From an uncultured Streptococcus sp. (GTDB lineage Bacteria > Bacillota > Bacilli > Lactobacillales > Streptococcaceae): 5,982 nucleotides of DNA. Below the pieces are notes generated by a model. That model did not search any database, was not told where the DNA came from, and was given only the letters and a program-made list of their open reading frames with translations. This document shows positions 1 to 4,383 of this stretch, one piece after another. Both the position numbers and the translations under genes were made by a program. The DNA lies in contig NZ_CALHWC010000114.1 in assembly GCF_938036805.1 (NCBI RefSeq), forward strand, positions 1 through 5,982. Reading direction: 5' to 3'. Numbering within the stretch: position 1 is the first letter of the stretch; each line of letters starts with the position of its first letter.

Positions 1-877
1 CAAAGTCCGCCAAGTCCAGCTTCTTGTCCCGCCAGTTTTTCTTGACCTTGACCCATGTTTCGAGGAAGACCTTGTCTCCCAGCATGAGCTCGATATCGCG
101 GCGAGCCATAGAACCGATTTTCTTGAGCATGGAGCCACCTTTACCGATGATAATGCCTTTTTGGCTGTCACGCTCGACCATGATGGTCGCTCGGATATGG
201 ACCTTGTCCGTCTCCTCGTCTCGCTTCATGCTGTCAACAACCACCGCAACTGAGTGTGGAATTTCTTCACGAGTCAGGTGGAGAACCTTTTCGCGAATCA
301 TTTCTGAAACCAAGAAACGTTCTGGATGGTCGGTAATCTGGTCTTCTGGGAAATATTGGAAACCTTCCTCCAAATTTTCACTAAGGATATCAACCAGACG
401 GGAAACATTGTTGCCCTGCAGAGCTGAAATTGGCACGATTTCTTTGAAATCCATCTGCTGACGGAAATCATCAATTTGCGCCAAGAGTTGATCCGGATGG
501 ACTTTATCAATCTTATTGACCACCAAAATAACTGGCACCTTAGCCGCTTTCAGGCGCTCGATAATCATGTCATCGCCCTTGCCACGCGGCTCATCAGCCG
601 GCACCATGAAGAGAACAGTGTCTACCTCTCGCAGGGTACTGTAAGCTGCTTCGACCATGAAATCACCCAGAGCCGTCTTAGGCTTATGGATTCCCGGCGT
701 GTCGATAAAGACAATCTGCTCCTTATCCGTTGTATAAATGCCCATAATCTTGTTGCGGGTCGTCTGAGCCTTGTCACTCATGATGGCAATTTTTTGCCCC
801 ATGACATGATTCAAAAAAGTTGATTTGCCGACATTTGGTCGACCTAAAATGGCTACAAAGCCTGATTTAAAAGTCAT
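1..877 (-). CDS. era: GTPase Era, 3'-truncated by window edge
   Basis: Era is an essential GTPase that binds 16S rRNA near its 3' end and assists 30S subunit maturation. Translating the minus strand from the ATG at 877-875 gives 292 codons with no stop before the window edge. The GTPase motifs are all present: G1 GRPNVGKS (residues 12-19), the QTT segment of G2 (38-40), G3 DTPG (59-62), G4 NKID (121-124) and G5 SAL (151-153). A C-terminal KH RNA-binding domain carries GKGG at 245-248. The reading stops in LDLADF, where streptococcal Era (about 299 aa) has only some seven residues left, so only the extreme C-terminus is missing. The start follows an AAGGA ribosome site (886-890) and lies 15 nt after the dgkA stop, which fits a ybeY-dgkA-era operon. 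Identity is firm from the motifs and context. Confidence 0.97.
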   Translation of the reverse strand, partial: MTFKSGFVAILGRPNVGKSTFLNHVMGQKIAIMSDKAQTTRNKIMGIYTTDKEQIVFIDTPGIHKPKTALGDFMVEAAYSTLREVDTVLFMVPADEPRGKGDDMIIERLKAAKVPVILVVNKIDKVHPDQLLAQIDDFRQQMDFKEIVPISALQGNNVSRLVDILSENLEEGFQYFPEDQITDHPERFLVSEMIREKVLHLTREEIPHSVAVVVDSMKRDEETDKVHIRATIMVERDSQKGIIIGKGGSMLKKIGSMARRDIELMLGDKVFLETWVKVKKNWRDKKLDLADF

Positions 878-892
878 TCTTCTATTCCTTCT

Positions 893-1297
893 CTAAAAAA
901 TAATATCCCACAGTTTTGGCAGAAAGATAATCAAACCTGTAATAACTGCAAAACCAGAAACCACCAAAACTGCACCAGCTGCCATATCCTTGGCATTCTT
1001 AGCCCGCATAGAAAAGTGATAATCACTAGCCAGATCCACCACATTTTCAACGGCTGAATTCATGATTTCAAAAGCGATTACCAAAAAAATACTTAGCAGC
1101 AATAAGAGCCACTCAGTCGCTGAAATCCGAAAAATCAAACCTGCAATGATGGCAGCTACAGCTGAAAGAACATGGCTCCGCATATTCTTTTCTTCCTTAA
1201 AAGCTGTGAAAATCCCCGTCAGAGCGAACTCCAAACTCGATATGACGTCTCGATTTTTCCATTTGCGCTTGTTTTTTTTATTGTCTTGTAAGTCCAT
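893..1297 (-). CDS. dgkA: Diacylglycerol/undecaprenol kinase, DgkA family
   Basis: This 134-residue integral membrane kinase belongs to the DgkA family. In Gram-positive bacteria the family mainly phosphorylates undecaprenol, feeding the lipid carrier pool for wall synthesis; streptococcal members are linked to acid and stress tolerance. The family signature EIMNSAVE is at residues 77-84, with the catalytic-region glutamates E77 and E84 and N80. Three hydrophobic segments are visible at about 43-59, 62-80 and 108-130, after a basic cytosolic N-terminus. The ATG at 1297 is the only plausible start, because a TGA lies two codons upstream in frame. It lies inside the last codons of ybeY (20-nt overlap), and the nearest purine-rich site (1311-1318) is 13 nt away, so translation is probably coupled to ybeY. 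The length is normal for the family. Confidence 0.95.
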   Translation of the reverse strand: MDLQDNKKNKRKWKNRDVISSLEFALTGIFTAFKEEKNMRSHVLSAVAAIIAGLIFRISATEWLLLLLSIFLVIAFEIMNSAVENVVDLASDYHFSMRAKNAKDMAAGAVLVVSGFAVITGLIIFLPKLWDIIF

Positions 1298-1775
1298 AAG
1301 CTGTCAAAATTTCTTCCTGTAAGCCAAACATTTCTGCTTCTTCTTCCGGCGTATAATGATCATAGCCGTTGATATGCAGAAAACCATGCACCGCCAAAAA
1401 GCCCATCTCCCGTTCAAAGCTGTGGCCGTATTCTTCCGCCTGCTCCCGCGCCTTGTCCACCGAAATGAAGAGCTCGCCGATATAAGCATCAAAATCCTCC
1501 AGCATCTCAGCCAGCTCAGGATTGTCCGTCAAATCTTCCTCGTCAAAGGCAATATCTAGCTCCGGCTTGTATTCCAGACTGATGACATCCGTCGGCCGAT
1601 CCGTGTCTCGATATTCCAAATTGAGCTCATGGCTGCGCTCATTGGTCACAAAGGTCACAGCCATTTCCTTATTTTCTTTGCCTGTTTTCTGAGCCGCAAA
1701 CTCCAAGATTTCCTGAGTCTGCTTGATGATTTCTTGAGAAACCTGACCGGTTTCATCCACCATTTCGATATACAT
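1278..1775 (-). CDS. ybeY: Endoribonuclease YbeY (rRNA maturation factor)
   Basis: YbeY is a zinc-dependent single-strand endoribonuclease involved in 16S rRNA 3'-end processing and ribosome quality control. The 165-residue product carries the metal-binding motif HGFLHINGYDH at 130-140, with all three histidines (H130, H134, H140). It also has the conserved stretch around R56 (YRDTDRPTDVIS, 55-66). The length is usual for streptococcal members, whose proteins end in a similar YGLTRQ tail. The ATG at 1775 is preceded by an AGGCAGG-like ribosome site and by an extended -10 promoter at 1805-1813, so this is probably the first gene of the ybeY-dgkA-era operon. Era and YbeY both act on the 16S 3' region, which gives the operon functional sense. 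Nothing looks disrupted despite the nearby prophage. Confidence 0.96.
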   Translation of the reverse strand: MYIEMVDETGQVSQEIIKQTQEILEFAAQKTGKENKEMAVTFVTNERSHELNLEYRDTDRPTDVISLEYKPELDIAFDEEDLTDNPELAEMLEDFDAYIGELFISVDKAREQAEEYGHSFEREMGFLAVHGFLHINGYDHYTPEEEAEMFGLQEEILTAYGLTRQ

Positions 1776-1804
1776 ATTTTACCTGCCTTGCTAATATTAC
1801 TTTT

Positions 1805-1813
1805 ATTATACCA
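1805..1813 (-). promoter_or_regulatory. Extended -10 promoter for ybeY operon
   Basis: The minus strand reads TGGTATAAT, a TGN-extended -10 element, about 30 nt before the ybeY start. No good -35 is present at 16-18 bp spacing, as is common for extended -10 promoters. A short GCGCC/GGCGC inverted repeat (1821-1825 and 1832-1836) lies where a -35 would be. Inferred from sequence only. Confidence 0.6.
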
Positions 1814-1874
1814 TATTTGGGCGCCTATGAGGGCGCAAGCGTACATTTTGAACTAGGAGAAATCCTAATTTAAA

Positions 1875-1905
1875 ACCAAAAAAGGCTGAGAAAATCTCAA
1901 CCTTT
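1875..1905 (-). terminator. Rho-independent terminator, minus strand
   Basis: On the minus strand an 11-bp stem (arms 1895-1905 and 1881-1891, one G-U pair, 3-nt loop) runs straight into seven or more T residues. It would stop transcription arriving from the prophage side, or formerly from the chromosomal gene upstream of ybeY, and so insulates the ybeY promoter. It may be the effective 3' end for the acidic coiled-coil gene at 2254-2607. Confidence 0.8.
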
Positions 1906-1927
1906 CCATCGAGTGCTAATTGCCGGC

Positions 1928-2042
1928 AAATCCGCCATATTAAAATGATTAAAAATAGCCTAAAAAGTTTATTACCACGCTAATTCTTAGCTATGCGATT
2001 TATATTCTTTGATTTAATTTTATAAACTTTTTGGGCGGATTT
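1928..2042. repeat. Interrupted long inverted repeat with inner hairpin
   Basis: Outer arms AAATCCGCC (1928-1936) and GGCGGATTT (2034-2042) are perfect complements. Inner arms AAAAAGTTTAT (1962-1972) and ATAAACTTTTT (2022-2032) are also perfect. The arms are separated by 25 nt on the left but only 1 nt on the right. A third perfect hairpin, GCTAA-TTC-TTAGC (1979-1991), sits in the centre. It could be a phage attachment region, a structured RNA or the remnant of a small non-autonomous element. No flanking target duplication was seen. Confidence 0.6.
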
Positions 2043-2167
2043 TGGGTTTCGTTTACACAATTATCAAGCGCAAATCCAGCACACAAACCTTGATACTATC
2101 AATTTTATCAAAGTCAGCAAAATGCTTTCGCGCGAAAATCAAGCGAAATCAGACCGACATCGCTGCC

Positions 2168-2185
2168 AGTCTGTCAAGTCTGTCA
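2168..2185. repeat. 9-bp perfect tandem duplication
   Basis: The unit AGTCTGTCA occurs twice in direct succession (2168-2176 and 2177-2185), in the gene-free junction region. Its function is unknown. It may be replication slippage or a pair of protein-binding half-sites. Confidence 0.6.
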
Positions 2186-2188
2186 GAG

Positions 2189-2210
2189 CAGAAAATCTCG
2201 AAATTTTCTG
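2189..2210. repeat. Inverted repeat, 8-bp stem
   Basis: CAGAAAAT (2189-2196) and ATTTTCTG (2203-2210) form a perfect 8-bp stem with a 6-nt loop. No T-run follows on either strand, so it is not a standard terminator. It sits just before the G/C-rich terminator hairpin at 2222-2239, giving two hairpins in a row. Confidence 0.55.
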
Positions 2211-2221
2211 TTCCCAAAGAC

Positions 2222-2244
2222 AAGGGGGGATTCCCCCTTTTTTT
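2222..2244 (+). terminator. Rho-independent terminator reading plus strand
   Basis: A 7-bp stem AAGGGGG/CCCCCTT (2222-2228 and 2233-2239) with a 4-nt loop is followed on the plus strand by five more T residues (seven counting the stem). On the minus strand the same hairpin is followed by a T-poor tail, so it should work best for plus-strand transcripts. No plus-strand gene is apparent to its left. It may act weakly in both directions and also mark the end of the minus-strand gene stopping at 2254. Confidence 0.65.
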
Positions 2245-2253
2245 GTAGTCAAT

Positions 2254-2607
2254 TTATTCAACAGGTTTGCTAAACACTTCTTCTTCAGCGTCATCCTCAA
2301 ATAATTCATCATATAGATCGCCGAATCCTAATTCTTTTCGTTCTTGGCGGACACGTTCTGCATCTTCTTCTGTTCGTACCAGAAGGTATGCAATTGTGTC
2401 GTTGTCGCGTTCTGTAAGTTTTTTGATTTTTTCTTTAAGCTGTTTGATTTCTTTGTCGATATCTTCTTGACTGACAGCCTCTGCTGCTACTGGACCAGTG
2501 TATTCTCCATCTTCATTCATTTTTAGCATATCAGTAAAAATTCTGATTTGTTTTTCAACTTCTTGTTCGCTGACTTCGTAAACTTTGTTGTATTTAGTGA
2601 CTTTCAT
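2254..2607 (-). CDS. Small acidic coiled-coil protein of prophage cargo
   Basis: This 117-residue protein is not recognised. Residues about 48-68 (EDIDKEIKQLKEKIKKLTERD) have heptad-like spacing of I and L, suggesting a short coiled coil or helical hairpin. The C-terminal part is very acidic: nine of the fifteen residues 97-111 are D or E. There is no signal peptide or membrane segment and no cysteine, so a soluble cytosolic protein is expected. The ATG at 2607 follows AAGGT at an 8-nt spacing, directly downstream of a small leader hairpin (2621-2637). It is the only gene of its transcription unit, driven by the consensus promoter at 2658-2686. It might act through protein contact or as an acidic nucleic-acid mimic, but that is a guess. 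It lies last in the prophage, a favoured site for lysogenic-conversion genes. Confidence 0.8.
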   Translation of the reverse strand: MKVTKYNKVYEVSEQEVEKQIRIFTDMLKMNEDGEYTGPVAAEAVSQEDIDKEIKQLKEKIKKLTERDNDTIAYLLVRTEEDAERVRQERKELGFGDLYDELFEDDAEEEVFSKPVE

Positions 2608-2620
2608 TTTGTTTTACCTT

Positions 2621-2637
2621 GAGAGCTTTTTGCTCTC
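2621..2637 (-). promoter_or_regulatory. Leader hairpin upstream of acidic gene RBS
   Basis: GAGAGC-(5 nt)-GCTCTC forms a perfect 6-bp stem in the 5' leader of the gene at 2254-2607, ending next to its AAGGT ribosome site. There is no T-run, so it is not a terminator. The sister transcript from the other promoter copy lacks it. It could protect the 5' end of the mRNA or modulate ribosome access. Confidence 0.45.
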
Positions 2638-2641
2638 CCTT

Positions 2642-2707
2642 TCTTTATCTTGATTATATTATAACACGCATTGCGTATATTGTCAACACTTTTTATAAAA
2701 TTTTTTT
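2642..2707. repeat. 66-bp perfect direct repeat, copy 1 (promoter module)
   Basis: This stretch is identical base for base to 4264-4329, offset by 1622 nt. It contains the whole promoter, the spacer dyad and the A/T-rich upstream tract, and its right edge continues into similar but not identical T- and A-runs. Identity ends abruptly on the leader side, so the promoter itself appears to be the duplicated unit. Confidence 0.95.
2658..2686 (-). promoter_or_regulatory. Consensus sigma-A promoter with dyad operator, copy 1
   Basis: On the minus strand a perfect -35 TTGACA (2681-2686) and a perfect -10 TATAAT (2658-2663) are separated by 17 bp. The 11-bp dyad ACGCAATGCGT (2666-2676) sits inside the spacer, where a bound repressor would block RNA polymerase. 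A-rich tracts upstream of the -35 resemble an UP element. Transcription should start near 2651 and serve the gene at 2254-2607. The operator function is inferred from the symmetry and placement. Confidence 0.9.
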
Positions 2708-2732
2708 AAATTTTTTTTAAAAATTTGCAAAT

Positions 2733-2770
2733 AAAAAAAGACCAAATACAGACAAACTGATCTGGTCTTT
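2733..2770 (-). terminator. Terminator of the four-gene cargo operon
   Basis: Minus-strand arms AAAGACCA (2763-2770) and TGGTCTTT (2737-2744) form an 8-bp stem with a long loop that has weak internal CAG/CTG pairing. A run of seven T residues follows. It lies ten nt after the stop of the gene at 2780-3253 and just upstream of the next promoter module, so the two cargo units are separated. Confidence 0.8.
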
Positions 2771-2779
2771 ATCGCATCG

Positions 2780-3253
2780 CTATTCGTTTCTAGGGACGTA
2801 TTTAGCTACTAACTCTTGTCTATACTCGTATGCTTTTTGTGGTGTATCAAACCCTCCTTTGCTATAACGTTTGCCTCCTACAGTCAGATAAGCGCTATAT
2901 CTAGCCTCGCCGCTAGCTAAGTAATATTTTTGTACTCCTTTGTAACCAGTAGTGTTGTTTTTTTGCATTTTGTCATTGATTAAAAACGTAGCTACACCTT
3001 CGACACGCTTGTCATTATATGCTTTATGTGCTTTTTCGGCAAGCCTTTCCCTTATTGCGATATCTTTAGCAGATTCTACAGCTAAACACCCGCAAGACTT
3101 CGTTATACCGCCGGTCAAAGCACTGCCTCGTATCTCAACAAAGTTGCCACACTCGCACTGACACAACCAGCGAGACTCTCTTTTTGTATTTGGGATCTCT
3201 TTTAAAACAGTAAGTCTGCCAAATGTTTTATTTATTAAATTTAATTTTTTCAT
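2780..3253 (-). CDS. AP2-like domain protein with N-terminal Cys cluster
   Basis: The 157-residue protein has two recognisable parts. Residues about 8-58 (GRLTVLKE, then a CxCxC cluster at C31, C33 and C35, then CGC at C54 and C56) resemble the small cysteine-rich, probably zinc-binding module often seen in phage-encoded proteins. Residues about 99-153 (NNTTGYKGVQKYY to YEYRQELVAKYV) have the pattern of an AP2-type DNA-binding domain, which in phages is common in HNH homing endonucleases. No HNH or GIY-YIG nuclease motif is visible between them. It is therefore likely a DNA-binding protein or a nuclease-less relative of a homing enzyme. It starts 2 nt after the preceding stop with no clear ribosome site, suggesting translational coupling. 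It is last in the four-gene operon, before a terminator. Confidence 0.82.
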   Translation of the reverse strand: MKKLNLINKTFGRLTVLKEIPNTKRESRWLCQCECGNFVEIRGSALTGGITKSCGCLAVESAKDIAIRERLAEKAHKAYNDKRVEGVATFLINDKMQKNNTTGYKGVQKYYLASGEARYSAYLTVGGKRYSKGGFDTPQKAYEYRQELVAKYVPRNE

Positions 3254-3255
3254 TT

Positions 3256-3570
3256 TTATAAACCGCTTGAAAATTGTGCAAAATCAATCAATAATTTGAC
3301 GTATTCCGGCGCACTCCGATTCCCCAAATCCCAGTCTTGTAGAGTTCGGACAGGGATCCCATATCGTCTGCTAAATTCCGCTCTTGAGACCTGTCGAGTA
3401 TCTTTAAGCGGATTGTTTGCCAGATGGTAAATGCGACTTAGCAGATCAGCTACTTCGTCTGGAGTATATCCCTCCATCCAGTCCTGCCATCCTCGCTCTG
3501 CGACGTAGAGTTCCAACGAGGCGATTTCTAGCGCCTCGTCGTATAACTCTTTAAATAATTCAAATTTCAT
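3256..3570 (-). CDS. Helix-turn-helix protein of prophage cargo
   Basis: The 104-residue protein has a C-terminal helix-turn-helix region at about 60-98 (VSRAEFSRRYGIPVRTLQDWDLGNRSAPEYVKLL pattern, in two parts). It is like the XRE-type helices of small phage and antitoxin-like regulators. The N-terminal half (1-50) is acidic and probably helical. The ATG at 3570 is chosen because GGAGG lies 5 nt upstream. An in-frame TTG four codons earlier overlaps that ribosome site and is unlikely to be used. The gene is third of four in the operon, 16 nt after its upstream neighbour's stop. It is a candidate for the factor that binds the dyads in the two duplicated promoters, but it could equally act on host or phage targets. 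No toxin partner is evident. Confidence 0.8.
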   Translation of the reverse strand: MKFELFKELYDEALEIASLELYVAERGWQDWMEGYTPDEVADLLSRIYHLANNPLKDTRQVSRAEFSRRYGIPVRTLQDWDLGNRSAPEYVKLLIDFAQFSSGL

Positions 3571-3586
3571 TTTCTCCTCCAAAATC

Positions 3587-3874
3587 CTATCTATTCATCA
3601 TTTTATAAATGTAAGAGTCGCTCATTTCGATGTCAAACTCGCCATTGTCAAGTAGAGTCAGGGTATCTGCGTCTTTTAACGCCTCTTTTATCCATCGAGC
3701 GCTTCGTATTTCTTTTAAATGTTCCGTCGCCTCCTCTTCATCATCAAATATATACCTATCTCTAAAATCATATTGCTCTTTGTTTAGCCAGGCTTCTGCT
3801 GATTCAAGATTGGGGAATTTTACGACTTGGATAGACCACCCAAAGTCATTCTTTTGACTTACTCCAACTAACAT
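3587..3874 (-). CDS. Small acidic protein of unknown function
   Basis: This 95-residue protein is not recognised. It starts with a hydrophobic/basic stretch (GWSIQVVKF, 12-20) that could form a beta strand. An ESAEAW helix and an acidic central segment rich in D and E follow, with mixed helical sequence to the end. It has no cysteine, signal peptide or membrane segment. The ribosome site AAAGGAGG (3883-3890) is excellent, lies 8 nt from the ATG and overlaps the stop codon of the gene before it, so the pair is tightly coupled. It is the second gene of the four-gene cargo operon. Its good translation signal and conserved-looking architecture argue for a real gene rather than chance. Confidence 0.75.
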   Translation of the reverse strand: MLVGVSQKNDFGWSIQVVKFPNLESAEAWLNKEQYDFRDRYIFDDEEEATEHLKEIRSARWIKEALKDADTLTLLDNGEFDIEMSDSYIYKMMNR

Positions 3875-3882
3875 TTTGTATT

Positions 3883-3890
3883 CCTCCTTT
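3883..3890 (-). promoter_or_regulatory. Strong RBS overlapping the upstream stop codon
   Basis: AAAGGAGG on the minus strand overlaps the TAA (3889-3891) of the preceding gene and serves the ATG at 3874. This is the strongest Shine-Dalgarno site in the cargo operon and suggests the 95-residue protein is made in larger amounts than its neighbours. Confidence 0.75.
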
Positions 3891-4233
3891 ATTTTTTGAT
3901 GTATTCGTGCATACCGTATCCGTCGTAATAATGTTTTTTACCATTGTAACAATAGTTAGTATGATATTCAATGATTGTTCCTGCATCTGTTACATAATTG
4001 TAGATAAAGTAAGCTTCAGTCTTTTTCGCTTGATGGTTCAAAAACATCAGTTCTTCTTTTGTGTATTCTTCTTTGCTTTTTGCATACTCATCAAACTTTT
4101 CTGTTTCAAATTTTGCTTGGACACTTTCGTATTTTGCAAAGTCTGCGTATGGGCTCAAAATTTTCCCATCCATTTCTTCGATAATTTTTGAAGCGTATGC
4201 AATTTGTTTTGGCGTTCCTGTTAATGTTCTCAT
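3889..4233 (-). CDS. Prophage cargo protein with TGTPKQIAYASK-type N-terminus
   Basis: This 114-residue protein has no function that I recognise. Its N-terminus (TGTPKQIAYASKIIEEM, 5-21) follows a pattern that I associate with small phage and plasmid proteins of Firmicutes (xxGxxKQIxxAxxI, a short basic helix). The middle (about 33-72) is charged and helical. The C-terminal third is tyrosine-rich (Y90, Y94, Y96, Y102, Y103, Y106, Y111), with one cysteine at 95. No membrane segment is present. It is first in the four-gene operon, about 40 nt after the predicted transcription start from the promoter at 4280-4308. The ribosome site is weak (GGGA, about 7 nt from the ATG). The KQIxxAxxI motif hints at nucleic-acid or protein binding, but no role can be assigned. 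Confidence 0.8.
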   Translation of the reverse strand: MRTLTGTPKQIAYASKIIEEMDGKILSPYADFAKYESVQAKFETEKFDEYAKSKEEYTKEELMFLNHQAKKTEAYFIYNYVTDAGTIIEYHTNYCYNGKKHYYDGYGMHEYIKK

Positions 4234-4263
4234 TTTTATTTCCCGCTTTCTTTTTTTGTTTTA

Positions 4264-4329
4264 TCTTTATCTTGATTATATTATAACACGCATTGCGTAT
4301 ATTGTCAACACTTTTTATAAAATTTTTTT
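4264..4329. repeat. 66-bp perfect direct repeat, copy 2 (promoter module)
   Basis: This stretch is identical to 2642-2707. The two copies have the same orientation and flank the four-gene operon and its terminator, so recombination between them would delete exactly those four genes while keeping one promoter. Confidence 0.95.
4280..4308 (-). promoter_or_regulatory. Consensus sigma-A promoter with dyad operator, copy 2
   Basis: The minus strand reads TTGACA (4303-4308), a 17-bp spacer and TATAAT (4280-4285). The dyad ACGCAATGCGT lies in the spacer (4288-4298). An A/T-rich tract between the endolysin terminator and the -35 resembles an UP element. It should drive the four genes from 4233 to 2780. 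Both core hexamers match consensus perfectly, which in a phage cargo gene usually means strong expression unless repressed. Confidence 0.9.
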
Positions 4330-4356
4330 GATTTTTTTAAAAAATTTTTGACAAAC

Positions 4357-4383
4357 AAAAAAGCCCCAGCCTTTTGGCCGGGG
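4357..4383 (-). terminator. Terminator of the phage late/lysis transcript
   Basis: On the minus strand CCCCGGCC-AAAA-GGCTGGGG (arms 4376-4383 and 4364-4371) forms an 8-bp, G/C-rich stem with one G-U pair, followed by C and six T residues (4357-4362). It lies about 60 nt after the endolysin stop and separates late transcription from the cargo promoter downstream. A second small hairpin (CGCAG/CTGCG, 4420-4435) without a T-run lies between the stop and this terminator. Confidence 0.92.

Larger units (their letters stand above)
1906..2221. other. Gene-free junction region; probable prophage/chromosome boundary
   Basis: No credible gene is visible here. Short open frames on both strands lack ribosome sites and protein-like composition. 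The stretch holds a perfect 8-bp palindrome (1921-1928), a large interrupted inverted repeat (1928-2042), a 12-bp perfect palindrome TTTCGCGCGAAA (2126-2137), a 9-bp tandem duplication AGTCTGTCA (2168-2185) and an 8-bp-stem hairpin (2189-2210). No tRNA, tmRNA or rRNA end is recognisable as an attachment target. Because phage-type genes lie on one side and core genes on the other, the attachment site should be in or near this stretch, but one end alone cannot show the repeated att core. Confidence 0.5.

Noticed and set aside
24..461. Plus-strand 145-residue open frame opposite era
   Set aside because: It is the antisense shadow of the well-supported era gene, with no ribosome site or protein-like pattern.
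2042..2248. Plus-strand 68-residue open frame ending at the plus-strand terminator
   Set aside because: No ribosome site precedes its start, the composition is lysine/serine-rich without domain features, and an overlapping alternative frame (2122-2304) looks equally random. It is more likely chance coding in the junction region.
3571..3582. TTG start extending the helix-turn-helix protein by four residues
   Set aside because: The extension is the GGAGG ribosome site itself; the ATG at 3570 is correctly spaced behind it.
3256..3874. Toxin-antitoxin pair formed by the acidic 95-residue protein and the HTH protein
   Set aside because: Gene order and sizes are compatible, but the 95-residue protein shows no recognisable toxin fold or catalytic motif (no RelE, HicA, MazF or Fic pattern), so the claim is not supported.
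2642..4329. Possible CRISPR or insertion-sequence repeat
   Set aside because: There are only two copies, 1.6 kb apart, each containing promoter elements, with no regular spacers, transposase or terminal inverted repeats.
3907..4351. Plus-strand hydrophobic open frames opposite the first cargo gene and the promoter
   Set aside because: The hydrophobicity comes from reading A/K-rich minus-strand coding sequence in antisense. They cross a strong promoter, and no plus-strand translation signals are seen.
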